Positions 8,279-18,074 are shown, numbered from the stretch's first letter. The stretch: 64,000 nt of DNA from Candidatus Eremiobacterota bacterium (GCA_019235885.1 JAFAKB010000018.1:1-64000); one strand, 5' to 3'. The notes: generated by a model not told the origin, from the letters alone. Program-made: numbers and translations.

Positions 8279-9964
8279 TTAATACGTCCGGACCGTGGGC
8301 TGCCACTTGGTGACGACGACCGCGCGCGAGTAGTCGGGCTCAGGGTCGCTCGTCGGACCTTGGTAGCGCATCAGCGTGTGCTTCATCCAGTTCTCGTCGT
8401 CGCGATCCGGGAAGTCGGTCCGCGCCTGCGCGCCGCGCGACTCCTGGCGGTTGATCGCGCCGAGCATCACCGGCTGCGCGATGTCGGTGAGGAACTCGGT
8501 CTCGAGCGCGCCGACCAGGTCGGTGTTGAATGTCTTCGACTTGTCCTGCACCGTCATCGTCTGCGCCATCGCGCGCGCCTGGCGCAGCTCCTCCATCCCG
8601 GCGCGCAGGTCGGCGTCGTTGCGGAAGATGAAGGCGTGGTCGCTCATCGCGTCGTTGACCGCCTTGCGCACGTGGCTGTGGCGCTCGCCGCCGCTGCGCG
8701 CGAGGATGCCGTCGATGCGGTCCTGCTCGCGCTGCAGCGTCCGGGTGCTCGGCTTCACCTCGCCGACCTTCGCGACGTAGTCCGCCGCATGGCGCGCCGA
8801 GCGCGCGCCGAAGACGATCGTCTCGAGCAGCGAGTTGCCGCCCAAGCGGTTCGCGCCGTGCACCGAGACGCAGGCGCACTCGCCCGCCGCGTACACGCCG
8901 GGGACGCGCGTCGCGCCGAACTTGTCGGTCTCGACCCCGCCCATCGCGTAGTGCATGCCGGGCAGGATCGGGATCGGCGTCTCGATCGCGTCCTTGCCGG
9001 TCGCGTCGAGCGCGAGCTCGCGAATCTGCGGCAGGCGCTCGAGAATTTTCTCGCGCCCGAGATGGCGCAGGTCGAGGAAGACGCAGCCGTCGACGCCGCG
9101 GTCTTCGAGGATCTCAGTCCACTCCGCGCGGCTGACGACGTCGCGCGAGGCGAGCTCGCCTTTGTTCGGCGCGTACTTGAACATGAAGCGCTCGCCATCC
9201 TTATTCAGGAGGTACGCGCCTTCGCCGCGCGCCGCTTCCGAGAGCAGCACGCCGTTCTCTTTGAGCGAGGTCGGGTGGAACTGGACGAACTCCATGTCCA
9301 TCAGCGGGATGCCGGCGCGGTACGCGATCGCCATCCCGTCGGCGGTCGAAGCGTAGCCGTTCGTCGTCTTGCGGTAGACGCGCCCCAGCCCGCCGGTCGC
9401 GAAGATCGTCGCCTTGGCGGTGACCAATTCCAGCTCGCCGTTGCGCATGTTGTACGCGACGATGCCGCTGCCGATGCCGTCCTCGACGCAGAGCGCGGTG
9501 GCGAAATACTCTTCGTACACTTTGACGCCGAAGCGCTCGAGCTGTTCCCAGAGCGTGTGCAGGATGACCAGGCCGGTGACGTCGGCGGAGAAGCAGGTGC
9601 GCGCCGAGCCGGCGCCGCCGAACGGGCGCTGCGCGATCCGGCCGTCGGGCATGCGTGAGAAGATGCAGCCGCGGTGCTCCAGCCAGATGATCTGGCGCGG
9701 CGCGTCCTCGGCCATCGCCTCGATCGCGTCCTGGTCGCCCAGGTAGTCCGAGCCCTTCACGCAGTCGAACGCGTGGTTCTCCGGCGAGTCGTCCTCGCGG
9801 TTTCCGAGGGCTGCGTTGATGCCGCCCTGCGCAGCCCCGGAATGGCTCCGGACCGGATGCATCTTGGAGACGATCGCAACGTCGGCTCCGCGTTCCGCCG
9901 CTTCGACCGCGGCCCGCATCCCTGCCAGCCCGCCGCCGATCACGACGATGTCGTGCTTGATCAC
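8279..9964 (-). CDS. sdhA: Succinate dehydrogenase flavoprotein subunit
   Basis: A 561-residue FAD subunit that oxidises succinate to fumarate in the TCA cycle. The Rossmann motif VIGGGLAGMRAAVEAAERG is at residues 7-25, the His that binds FAD covalently lies in SHSGAAQGG near residue 42, and the dicarboxylate-binding blocks QFHPTSL and HGANRLGGNSLLE follow. The start is GTG at 9964 (VIKHDIVVIG). It is the first gene of the sdhABE operon. The 116 bp to the next gene (9965-10080) must contain its promoter, though I cannot point to a clear one. Succinate dehydrogenase rather than fumarate reductase is inferred from the aerobic setting. Confidence 0.95.
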   Translation of the reverse strand: MIKHDIVVIGGGLAGMRAAVEAAERGADVAIVSKMHPVRSHSGAAQGGINAALGNREDDSPENHAFDCVKGSDYLGDQDAIEAMAEDAPRQIIWLEHRGCIFSRMPDGRIAQRPFGGAGSARTCFSADVTGLVILHTLWEQLERFGVKVYEEYFATALCVEDGIGSGIVAYNMRNGELELVTAKATIFATGGLGRVYRKTTNGYASTADGMAIAYRAGIPLMDMEFVQFHPTSLKENGVLLSEAARGEGAYLLNKDGERFMFKYAPNKGELASRDVVSRAEWTEILEDRGVDGCVFLDLRHLGREKILERLPQIRELALDATGKDAIETPIPILPGMHYAMGGVETDKFGATRVPGVYAAGECACVSVHGANRLGGNSLLETIVFGARSARHAADYVAKVGEVKPSTRTLQREQDRIDGILARSGGERHSHVRKAVNDAMSDHAFIFRNDADLRAGMEELRQARAMAQTMTVQDKSKTFNTDLVGALETEFLTDIAQPVMLGAINRQESRGAQARTDFPDRDDENWMKHTLMRYQGPTSDPEPDYSRAVVVTKWQPTVRTY

Positions 9965-10080
9965 CTGTGGTGTTTGTGCCCCTCTGAGCGAGGTGTATCC
10001 GACCTAGTCTAAGCGGAAATGGTTTCCGCGGCGCACCACCTTCGTCGCACGCCGTCGCCGCCCCGGCGGGACGGTGTGTC

Positions 10081-11172
10081 TTAGGCCGGTTCGGGGGCGA
10101 ACCGGAACCGGTTTTTCCCCGCCTGCTTCGCCTCGTACAGCGCCCGGTCGGCTGCGGCGAAGAGGGTGGTCGCGTCGGCCCCGTGGCGCGGGAAGAGGGC
10201 GACGCCGGCGGAGCAGCACAGCGCCGTGCGCGCGAGCGAGCCGTAGAGCCGGCGCAAGGCCGCCTCCGCGCCGATCCGGTCGCTCTGCGTCATCACCAGG
10301 ACGAACTCGTCGCCGGCGTAGCGGGCCACGATGTCGCCGCGGCGAGCCCCGGAGCCCAGGACGCCGGCGAAGGCCCTGAGCGCCTCGTCGCCGCCGGCGT
10401 GTCCCTGCGAGTCGTTGATCTGCTTGAGGTCGTCGAGATCGAGGATCACGAATGCCAGCGGGGCGCCGTACCGCTCGGCGTTGTGCAGCTCGCGCTCCAG
10501 CAGCTCGGTCAGGGCGCGGCGGTTGGCGAGCCCGGTCAGGGGATCGGTCGAGGCCAGCTGCTGGGTCTCTTCGAGCAGGCGCTTGGTCTCGCTGTAGAGG
10601 CGAGCGTTCTCCATCGCGATCGCAGCCTGGGCGGCGAAATCGAGCAGCATCCGGAGCTGGGTCTCGCCGACCTCGGGCGTGTCCGGCTGGTCGACGTAGA
10701 GGATGCCGCGCACGGTGTTGCGGCTGACCAGCGGGAGCATGCAGAACGTGCCGTTCGCGTCGTGGAGCGGGCTGTCGCCGTCGGCCGGGATGCCGAAGGC
10801 GAACTCGGACGTCCCGGCGACCATCGCCTCGAAGGCCGGCGAGCGGCGCATCGCCTCGGGGTCGGGGCTGGCGATGACCGAGCCGCCGGCGGTCGTCTCC
10901 AGCCGCCGGCTCGGAATCCCGTCGCGGACCTCGAAGAGGACGACGCGGCCGAACCGGAGCGCTTCGTGGACGCCGCGCAGAACCGTGGCCAGGATGTCGT
11001 CGATCTCGAGCGTGGAGTTCATCGTCGAGAAAACTTGCTGCAGGACGAACAGCTCGGCGTTCTGCTGCGCGTACTCGTCGCGCTCCGCCTCCAGCATCGC
11101 CACACGGCGGCGCAGCTCCGCGACTTCTTCGCGGAGGTCCATCAGCTCGTCGTCCGTCCGGTGGTGGAGCAT
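10081..11172 (-). CDS. GAF-GGDEF diguanylate cyclase
   Basis: A 363-residue signalling protein: a coiled coil at about residues 8-45 (EEVAELRRRVAMLEAERDEY), a GAF sensor domain at about 50-190, a short helix, and a GGDEF domain at about 205-363. The catalytic signature is AGDEF (RYAGDEFVLV), a common active variant, and TDPLTGLANRRAL marks the domain start. No I-site RxxD is evident directly before it. It is predicted to make cyclic di-GMP in response to a GAF ligand; no transmembrane segment is seen, so it is cytoplasmic. The ATG at 11172 is chosen because upstream residues look like noise. It diverges from dnaE with a 115-bp gap. Confidence 0.9.
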   Translation of the reverse strand: MLHHRTDDELMDLREEVAELRRRVAMLEAERDEYAQQNAELFVLQQVFSTMNSTLEIDDILATVLRGVHEALRFGRVVLFEVRDGIPSRRLETTAGGSVIASPDPEAMRRSPAFEAMVAGTSEFAFGIPADGDSPLHDANGTFCMLPLVSRNTVRGILYVDQPDTPEVGETQLRMLLDFAAQAAIAMENARLYSETKRLLEETQQLASTDPLTGLANRRALTELLERELHNAERYGAPLAFVILDLDDLKQINDSQGHAGGDEALRAFAGVLGSGARRGDIVARYAGDEFVLVMTQSDRIGAEAALRRLYGSLARTALCCSAGVALFPRHGADATTLFAAADRALYEAKQAGKNRFRFAPEPA

Positions 11173-11287
11173 GGGGGAACTTCCGTGTTCTGGAAACGCT
11201 TGGTCACGTTCGCAGGGTGCCGGTAGACTTCTCAGGTATCTTGTGAGTTTCCCGCGCCCGCCTCGTCCCTCGTAGGTAGACTTTCCG

Positions 11288-14200
11288 TTGAGTTCGTTCG
11301 TCCATCTGCACGTCCACAGCGAGTACTCGCTCTTGGACGGTGCGTGCCGCGTCGAGTCCCTGTGCAAAAAGACGGCGGACGAGGGGGCGCCCGGGATCGC
11401 GCTGACCGACCACGGCGTGATGTTCGGCGCGGTCGAGTTCTACGACACGGCCAAGGACGCCGGCCTGACCCCGATCATCGGCTGCGAGGCCTACATCGCG
11501 CCGCGCGGCCGGTTCGACCGCACGGTCCGGGACGAGGCCCACGTCACGCTGCTCGCCGCCAGCGACGCCGGCTACAAGAACCTCACCACGCTGATCTCCA
11601 AAGGCTTCCTCGAAGGCTACTACTACAAGCCGCGGATCGACCTCGATCTGCTCGCGGAGTGCCACGAGGGGCTCATCGTGCTCTCGGGCTGCATGTCTTC
11701 GCTGGTCTCCGCGCCGCTGCTGAAGAACGACTACGAGACGGCGAAGAAAAACGCCAGAGTCTTCGGCGAGATCTTCGGCGACCGCTTCTACGTGGAGATC
11801 ATGCGCCACGGGATGCCCGAAGAGGACGTCATCAACGAGGGCCTGATCAAGATCGCGCGCGAGCTGAACTATCCGCTGGTCGCGACGAACGACTCGCACT
11901 ACCTGGCGCAGTCGGACGCGCAGGCGCACGACGTGCTGCTCTGCATCGGCACCGGCAAGACGGTCCAGGACACCAGCCGGATGAAGTTCTTCTCCGACCA
12001 GTTCTACGTGAAGTCGGCGGAAGAGATGCGCGAGCTGTTCGCCGACGTCCCGGAGGCGTGCGACAACACGCTCGAGATCGTCAAGCGGATCGACATCAAG
12101 ATCCCCAAGAAGGTCTTCTACCTGCCGGATTATCCGGTGCCGAAGACGCCGGCGGAGGACGTCGCCGGCGTGCTGGCGGCTCGGCAGCCGGCCGCGCCGG
12201 CGGACGTCCCGTCGTTCGGGGCGGCGGGCTTGTTCGACGGCGACGGCTCGCGCTGGGGCGCCGAGGCGGATTCGAACCGCGAGATCGCTCTGTCGGCCGA
12301 GGAGTATCTGCGGCTCGTCTGCGAGCAGGGTTTGGTCGAGCGCTACGGCGCGGAGCGGGCGAAGCACGACGCCGCGCTGCGCGAACGGATGGAGTACGAG
12401 CTCGGCGTCATCAACACGATGGGCTTCGCGTCGTATTTCCTGATCGTGTGGGACTTCATCAAGTACGCGCGCGACCGCGACATCCCGGTCGGCCCCGGGC
12501 GCGGCTCGGCGGTCGGCTCGGTGGTCTCGTACTGCCTGAAGATCACCGATCTTGATCCGCTCAAGTTCGGGCTCATCTTCGAGCGCTTCCTGAACCCCGA
12601 GCGCATCTCGATGCCGGACATCGACACCGACTTCTGCGTCGAGCGGCGCGACGAAGTCATTCGCTACGTCGTCGAGAAGTACGGCAAGGACCGCGTCGCG
12701 CAGATCGTCACGTTCGGAACGATGGCGGCGCGCGCGGCGGTCCGCGACGCGGGCCGGGCGCTCGGCGTGCCGTTGCCCGATGTGGATCGCGTGGCGAAGC
12801 TGATCCCATCGGGGCCGATGGGCCTCTCGATCCCGAAGGCGCTCGAGCAGATTCCGGAGCTCGGGCTGCTGTACCGCAACGACCCGCAGATTCGCAAGCT
12901 GCTCGACACCGCGAAGTCGATCGAAGGGCTGGCCCGTCACGCGTCGACGCACGCGGCCGGTGTCGTGATCTCGAAGAACCCGCTGACCGAGCACGTACCG
13001 CTGGTCCGCATCGGCGACGGCGACGTGAACACGCAGTACGACATGAACATGGTCGAGCGCGTCGGCCTGCTGAAGATGGACTTCCTCGGGCTGCGCAACC
13101 TCACCGTGATGAAGGCCGCGATGGACGAGATCCGCCGCACGGTGAATCCCGAGTTCGACATCGCCACGATCCCCGACGACGACCGCAAGACGTACGACCT
13201 GATCAGCAGCGGCGAGACGCTGGGCATGTTCCAGCTGGAGTCCGAGGGGATGAAGCGGGTCTGCGTCGAGCTCAAGCCCTCGCACATCGGCGACATCATC
13301 GCGCTGGTCGCGCTGTACCGGCCCGGGCCGATGGACTGGATACCGGACTACATCGCCGCCAAGCACGGCCGCAAGACGCCGACGTACATCCATCCGAAGC
13401 TGGAAGCGATTCTTTCGGAGACCTACGGGATTGCCGTATACCAGGATACCGTGATGAAGATCGCACGAGAGCTGGCCGGCTTTTCGATGGGGCAGGCCGA
13501 CGAGCTGCGCAAAGTCGTCGGCAAGAAGCTCAAAGACCAGATCCCGGTGTACCGCAAGAAGTTTCTGGACGGCTGCGCCGCGAACGGCATCGCCAACGAT
13601 GTCGCGGAGCAGATCTTTGCGTTCATCGAACCGTTCGCCGGCTACGGCTTCAACAAGGCCCACGCCGCGGCGTACGGCTGGATCGCGTATCAGACGGCGT
13701 ATCTGAAAGCGAACTATCCGCTGCAGTACTTCGCGGCGCTGATGTCATCGGTGCGCGACAAGACCGACAAGCTCGTCGAGTACATCGACGAGGCCAAGAA
13801 GATGGGGATTCAGGTCCTCCCGCCGGACGTCAACGCCTCGCTGGTCGACTTCGCGGTCGTCGGTGACTCGATTCGGTTCGGGCTGGCGGCGGTGAAGGGC
13901 GTGGGCGAAAGCGCGGTGCGCGCGATCCTCGACGCGCGCGACGCCGGCGGCCCGTTCGGCGATCTGTTCGAGATGGTCGAGCGAGTCGATCTGCGGGCGG
14001 TGAACCGCAAGGTGTACGAGGCGCTGATCAAGTGCGGCGCGCTGGACCCGCTGCCCGGCAACCGCGCGCAGCTGCTCGACGCGCTCGACGCGGCGCTCGA
14101 CGTGGCGGCGCGCGAGGCGCGCGACCGCGAGTCGGGCCAGGCCTCGCTGTTCGGGATGATCGAGGAGCCGCATCCCGCGCTCAAGCCGTCGTTGCGGCCG

Positions 14201-14860
14201 CTGCCCGCGCCAAGCACGATGGAACAGCTCGCCTGGGAGAAGGAGACGCTCGGGATCTTCGTCTCGGGTCACCCGCTCGCCGATGTCGCCGACGCGCTCG
14301 CGCGCACCGGCGCGGTCCCGATCCGCGATCTCCGCAGCTACGAAGACGACAGCCAGGTGAAGATCGCCGGGCTGATCACCGCGGTCCGGCGCACGCTGAC
14401 GAAGGCGCAAGCGCAGATGCTGGTCGCGACCGTCGAAGACATGAGCGGCGCGATCGAGTGCGTCGTCTTTCCGAAGCAGTACGCCGACCTGCAGATGAAG
14501 TTCCACGAGGACGAGATCGTCATCATCACCGGACGCCTGCGCCTGCGCGAGCGCCGCGGCTCGACCCCTGGCGAAGAAGTCCCGCTGGAGCTGAACGTCT
14601 CGGTGAACGATGTGCAGCCGTTCGACCGCAACAGCGTCCGCACCGCGCCGCCGCCTCCGGACGGCTGGCACGTCACGGTGACCTCGCGCGAGCACATCGA
14701 CTCGCTCGCGCTCTTGGTGTCGGAGTGGACTGGCCCCACACCGCTCGTGCTGCACATCAACGGCTCGACCGTGATGCGCCGCGTCGCCGCGGACCGCCGC
14801 GTCCGCGAGCGGCTCGTCTCGATCGTCGGCGAAGCGAACGTGAGCGAAGGCGCGCCGTGA
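11288..14860 (+). CDS. dnaE: DNA polymerase III alpha subunit
   Basis: The 1190-residue replicative polymerase. It starts with a TTG codon and a PHP domain (HVHSEYSLLDGA), then the polymerase core with the catalytic aspartates in MPDIDTDF (near residue 440) and the primer-grip region, then helix-hairpin-helix and an OB-fold (VKIAGLITAVRRT near residue 1025). The length is close to E. coli DnaE. Between YLPDYPVP and SAEEYLRLVCEQGL, about residues 288-335, there is an extra Ala/Pro/Gly-rich stretch of about 45-50 residues absent from the E. coli protein. The gene diverges from the GGDEF gene; hisZ follows 28 bp after its stop on the same strand. Confidence 0.97.
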   Translation: MSSFVHLHVHSEYSLLDGACRVESLCKKTADEGAPGIALTDHGVMFGAVEFYDTAKDAGLTPIIGCEAYIAPRGRFDRTVRDEAHVTLLAASDAGYKNLTTLISKGFLEGYYYKPRIDLDLLAECHEGLIVLSGCMSSLVSAPLLKNDYETAKKNARVFGEIFGDRFYVEIMRHGMPEEDVINEGLIKIARELNYPLVATNDSHYLAQSDAQAHDVLLCIGTGKTVQDTSRMKFFSDQFYVKSAEEMRELFADVPEACDNTLEIVKRIDIKIPKKVFYLPDYPVPKTPAEDVAGVLAARQPAAPADVPSFGAAGLFDGDGSRWGAEADSNREIALSAEEYLRLVCEQGLVERYGAERAKHDAALRERMEYELGVINTMGFASYFLIVWDFIKYARDRDIPVGPGRGSAVGSVVSYCLKITDLDPLKFGLIFERFLNPERISMPDIDTDFCVERRDEVIRYVVEKYGKDRVAQIVTFGTMAARAAVRDAGRALGVPLPDVDRVAKLIPSGPMGLSIPKALEQIPELGLLYRNDPQIRKLLDTAKSIEGLARHASTHAAGVVISKNPLTEHVPLVRIGDGDVNTQYDMNMVERVGLLKMDFLGLRNLTVMKAAMDEIRRTVNPEFDIATIPDDDRKTYDLISSGETLGMFQLESEGMKRVCVELKPSHIGDIIALVALYRPGPMDWIPDYIAAKHGRKTPTYIHPKLEAILSETYGIAVYQDTVMKIARELAGFSMGQADELRKVVGKKLKDQIPVYRKKFLDGCAANGIANDVAEQIFAFIEPFAGYGFNKAHAAAYGWIAYQTAYLKANYPLQYFAALMSSVRDKTDKLVEYIDEAKKMGIQVLPPDVNASLVDFAVVGDSIRFGLAAVKGVGESAVRAILDARDAGGPFGDLFEMVERVDLRAVNRKVYEALIKCGALDPLPGNRAQLLDALDAALDVAAREARDRESGQASLFGMIEEPHPALKPSLRPLPAPSTMEQLAWEKETLGIFVSGHPLADVADALARTGAVPIRDLRSYEDDSQVKIAGLITAVRRTLTKAQAQMLVATVEDMSGAIECVVFPKQYADLQMKFHEDEIVIITGRLRLRERRGSTPGEEVPLELNVSVNDVQPFDRNSVRTAPPPPDGWHVTVTSREHIDSLALLVSEWTGPTPLVLHINGSTVMRRVAADRRVRERLVSIVGEANVSEGAP

Positions 14861-14888
14861 CGACAAGGCCGGGAACGGCCCGGCTGCC

Positions 14889-16097
14889 GTGAGGCTTCCG
14901 GCCGGGGTTCGGGACTGGCTGCCGCACGAGCTGGCGCGCAAGCGCGAGGTCGAGCAGCAGATGCGCGCGGTGTTCGGGCGCTGGGCGTACGAGGAAGTGC
15001 AGACGCCGATCATCGAGCGGTTCGATGTGCTCGAGCGCGGGCTCGGTGAAGAGACGACCGAGCTGCTGTTTCATTTCAACGACCGGCGCTCGACGGCGCT
15101 GGCGCTGCGGCCGGAGATGACGACGCCGGTCGCGCGGCTCGTGTCGACGCGGATGCGCGAGGCGCCGCTGCCGCTGCGGCTGGCGTACGTCGCGCCGGTC
15201 TTCCGGTACTACGAGCAGCCACAGGAAGGCCGGATGCGCGAGCTGACGCAGGCCGGCGCCGAGCTGATCGGCGCGGCCGGGATCGACGCCGACGCGGAGA
15301 CGCTGTTCATGGCGATCGAGGCGCTCGACGAGATCGGGTTGCGCGACGCGCGGTTCGACGTCAACGACGCGCGGGTCGTCGACGGCATCCTCGAGGGCGT
15401 CGGTCTGGACGAGGACGCGGCGCGCGAGGCGAAGGAGCTCATCAAGACGCGCAACCTGGTCGCGCTGCGCAAGTTCGAGCGCTCGGCGCTCGTGGAGTTC
15501 GCGCAGCGGCGCGGCGGACACGAGGCGATCGAAGCCGCGCGCGGGATTTGCCGCACGCCGGCGTCGCGCGCGGCCCTCGACGAGCTGCATGCGTTGCTAG
15601 AGCGCGCCGCGGCGCTGGGATACGGAAAGCGCGTCACGGTCGACTTCGCGCTGCTGCGCGACCTGGACTACTACACCGGCTTTCTCTTCGAAGGCTACGT
15701 CGAAGAGATCGGGTTCTCGCTGTGCGGCGGCGGGCGCTACGACTCGCTGCTGCCGCGGCTCGGGTTCGACGTGCCGGCGGTCGGCTGGACGGCCGGCGTC
15801 GAGCGGCTGCTGATCGCGCTCGAGCGGCGCGGGAAGTACTTGCGGCGGCGCCGGCATCGCATCGACGTGCTCGTCGCGGGCTCGGACGTGGTCGCGGCGC
15901 GCGAGCGTGCGGCCGGAAACGTCGTGCGGTATGCGGGGGCGGACGCGGGCGATGAAGCGCTCGTCGAAGAGGCGCGCGCGCACGACATCCCGCGCGTCGT
16001 CATCGCGGTCGACGGAACGGTGCGCGAGCTGCGGGTCGGGCCGCGCGTCGGCGATTTGCCGGCCCCGCGCACGCCCTCGAACTGGGACGCGCGATGA
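14889..16097 (+). CDS. hisZ: ATP phosphoribosyltransferase regulatory subunit
   Basis: A 402-residue HisRS-like protein that starts with GTG. It has the class II synthetase core (LRPEMTTPVARL motif 2 region, AYVAPVFRYYEQPQEGRMRE), and CGGGRYDSLL resembles motif 3, but it is followed directly by the short-form HisG. HisZ is the regulatory partner that short HisG enzymes need for activity and histidine feedback. The gene overlaps hisG by four bases (ATGA). A true histidyl-tRNA synthetase is the alternative; the hisG neighbour and the degenerate C-terminus argue against it. Confidence 0.85.
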   Translation: MRLPAGVRDWLPHELARKREVEQQMRAVFGRWAYEEVQTPIIERFDVLERGLGEETTELLFHFNDRRSTALALRPEMTTPVARLVSTRMREAPLPLRLAYVAPVFRYYEQPQEGRMRELTQAGAELIGAAGIDADAETLFMAIEALDEIGLRDARFDVNDARVVDGILEGVGLDEDAAREAKELIKTRNLVALRKFERSALVEFAQRRGGHEAIEAARGICRTPASRAALDELHALLERAAALGYGKRVTVDFALLRDLDYYTGFLFEGYVEEIGFSLCGGGRYDSLLPRLGFDVPAVGWTAGVERLLIALERRGKYLRRRRHRIDVLVAGSDVVAARERAAGNVVRYAGADAGDEALVEEARAHDIPRVVIAVDGTVRELRVGPRVGDLPAPRTPSNWDAR

Positions 16098-16753
16098 GTC
16101 GTCCGGCGCGGGCCGTGCGGGACGAGCTGACGGTCGCGCTGCCGAAAGGGACGCTGTACCGCGAGTCGGCGGCGCGGCTGCGCAGCGCGGGAATCGATGT
16201 TCCGGACGATGTCGGGCGCAAGCTGACCGTTCGCACGTCGGACGGCACGACGCTGCTGTTTCTGCGGCCGACCGACGTTCCGGCGTACGTCGAGTTCGGC
16301 TCGGCGGATTGCGGGATCGTCGGCAAGGATGTGCTCTGGGAGACGGACCGCGCCGTCGCCGAGCTCGCCGATCTCGGATTCGGATACTGCCGTTTGGTCG
16401 TCGCCGGGCGGCGGATTGACCGATATCACGACGGCGCGCCATATCCGACGTTTCTGCGCGTCGCGACGAAGTTCACGCGCTCGGCGGAGTCGTTCTTCGC
16501 GGACCGCGATCTACCGGTCGAATTGATTCCGCTGCACGGGTCGGTCGAGCTCGCGCCGCTGGTCGGGCTCGCCGATCTGATCGTCGACCTCGTCGCGACC
16601 GGAACGACGCTGCGCGAACACGACCTCGTCGTCGTCGAAGAGATCGCCGAGAGCACCGCGCGCTTCGTCGTCAACCCGGTCCGCTTCCGCGCGAAGTACG
16701 AAGCGATCACCAGACTCCTCGACCGCCTCACCACCGTCAGCGCGCCGTCGTGA
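16094..16753 (+). CDS. hisG: ATP phosphoribosyltransferase, short form
   Basis: A 219-residue catalytic subunit for the first step of histidine synthesis (ATP plus PRPP). The start VALPKGTLYRES and the substrate block LADLIVDLVATGTTLREHDL are family signatures. The product lacks the C-terminal ACT-like regulatory domain of long HisG, which fits its dependence on HisZ encoded just upstream with an ATGA overlap. It ends SAPS, and its last bases are part of a 29-bp direct repeat that continues to the hisD start. Confidence 0.93.
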   Translation: MSRPARAVRDELTVALPKGTLYRESAARLRSAGIDVPDDVGRKLTVRTSDGTTLLFLRPTDVPAYVEFGSADCGIVGKDVLWETDRAVAELADLGFGYCRLVVAGRRIDRYHDGAPYPTFLRVATKFTRSAESFFADRDLPVELIPLHGSVELAPLVGLADLIVDLVATGTTLREHDLVVVEEIAESTARFVVNPVRFRAKYEAITRLLDRLTTVSAPS

Positions 16754-16798
16754 AGAGCGTCGAGGCGAGCGCGCCGTCGTGAAGATCGTCGACGCGAG
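16741..16798 (+). repeat. 29-bp tandem duplication at the hisG-hisD junction
   Basis: Two adjacent copies (16741-16769 and 16770-16798) differ at two positions. Each copy contains CGCGCCGTCGTGAAGA and so carries both the hisG-type stop (TGA) and the hisD-type GTG start. The first copy holds a ten-codon ORF that begins with the decoy GTG and ends at a TGA in the second copy. Confidence 0.9.
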
Positions 16799-18074
16799 CG
16801 ACGTCGCGGCGCTGCGCGGGTTGTATGCCGGCGGTTGGGATCCGCCGCGCGCAGTCGCCGAGCGCGTTCGGGCGATCATCGACGACGTACGGACGCGCGG
16901 CGACGAGGCGCTGGTCGAGTACACGCGCCGCTGGGACTATGATGGCGCGTCGCTCGCGAAGCTGCGCATCGACGTGCCGTCACGGAAGAACGCGCGCCAC
17001 CTCGTTCCGGAGCAGATCGCTTCGGGCCTAGAGCTGGCGCGCGAGCGCATCGCGGAGTTTCACGCCAGACAGCTCCCGCAGCCGATCGACTACCACGCTC
17101 ACGATCTGACGCACTACGCGTTTCTCGCCCGGCCGCTCGGGGCGATCGGCGCGTACGTCCCCGGCGGCAGCGCGCCGCTGCCCTCGACGGTGCTCATGAC
17201 GGTCGTGCCGGCGAAGGTCGCCGGCGTCGAGCGCGTCGTCGTGACGACGCCGCCGCAGCGCGACGGGCACGTCAACCCCGCGGTGCTCTACGCCTGCGCG
17301 CTCACCGAGGTCGACGAGCTGTACGCGGTCGGCGGCGCGCAGGCGATCGCCGCGCTCGCCTACGGCACGGCGACGATCGCGCCGGTCGACAAGATCGTCG
17401 GCCCCGGCAACGTCTACGTCACCGAGGCAAAGCGCCAAGTCTTCGGCGCCGTCGGAATCGACGGACTTGCCGGTCCCTCGGAAGTCCTGGTCGTCGCGGA
17501 CGCCCGCGCGAAGCCGGACCTCGTCGCCGGCGAGATGGTCGCCCAGGCGGAGCACGATCCGCTCGCGCGCGTCGCGGCAGTCTCGCGCGACCGCAAGCTG
17601 GTCGAGCGCGTCGCCGCGCTGCTCGACGGCGAGTTCGGCCGCCGCAGCGGGCGCGACGCGATCGTCGCGCACGTGCTCGACGCGCGCGCCTGGCTCGTCC
17701 ACGCCGCGGACGACGAGCAGGTGCTCGAGGTGATCGAGCGTTTCGCGCCGGAGCATCTCTCGCTGATGGTCGACGACCCGTACGACTGGGTGCCGAAAAT
17801 CCGCCACGCCGGCGCGATCTTCGTCGGCGACGAGACACCGGTCGCGGCCGGCGATTACATCGCCGGGACGAACCACACGCTGCCGACCTCGGGCGCCGCG
17901 CGGTTCGCGTCGGGACTGCGCACCGCCGACTACCTGCGGACGATGACGCTCGTCGAGAACACCCGCGCCCGCATGGAATTTGACGCCGAACTGCTCGCCG
18001 CGCTGGCCGACTTCGAAGGCCTCCCCGCGCACGCGCGCACCGCGCGCATGCGCGCGAAGGCTGAACGCGGATAA
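16779..18074 (+). CDS. hisD: Histidinol dehydrogenase
   Basis: A 431-residue zinc enzyme for the last two steps of histidine synthesis (histidinol to histidine with two NAD+). Clear signatures are YVPGGSAPLPSTVLM, VGPGNVYVTEAKRQVFG, GPSEVLVVAD, AQAEHDPLARV with the zinc-binding Gln and His, and the C-terminal AGTNHTLPTSGAARFASGL. The start is the GTG at 16779 in the second copy of the 29-bp repeat; the same codon context in the first copy leads to a stop after ten codons. It is the third gene of hisZ-hisG-hisD. No other his genes follow. Confidence 0.95.
   Translation: MKIVDASDVAALRGLYAGGWDPPRAVAERVRAIIDDVRTRGDEALVEYTRRWDYDGASLAKLRIDVPSRKNARHLVPEQIASGLELARERIAEFHARQLPQPIDYHAHDLTHYAFLARPLGAIGAYVPGGSAPLPSTVLMTVVPAKVAGVERVVVTTPPQRDGHVNPAVLYACALTEVDELYAVGGAQAIAALAYGTATIAPVDKIVGPGNVYVTEAKRQVFGAVGIDGLAGPSEVLVVADARAKPDLVAGEMVAQAEHDPLARVAAVSRDRKLVERVAALLDGEFGRRSGRDAIVAHVLDARAWLVHAADDEQVLEVIERFAPEHLSLMVDDPYDWVPKIRHAGAIFVGDETPVAAGDYIAGTNHTLPTSGAARFASGLRTADYLRTMTLVENTRARMEFDAELLAALADFEGLPAHARTARMRAKAERG

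Noticed and set aside
12260-12285. tRNA T-arm-like GATTCGAAC inside dnaE
   Set aside because: No acceptor, D-arm or anticodon stem around it; it is coding sequence.
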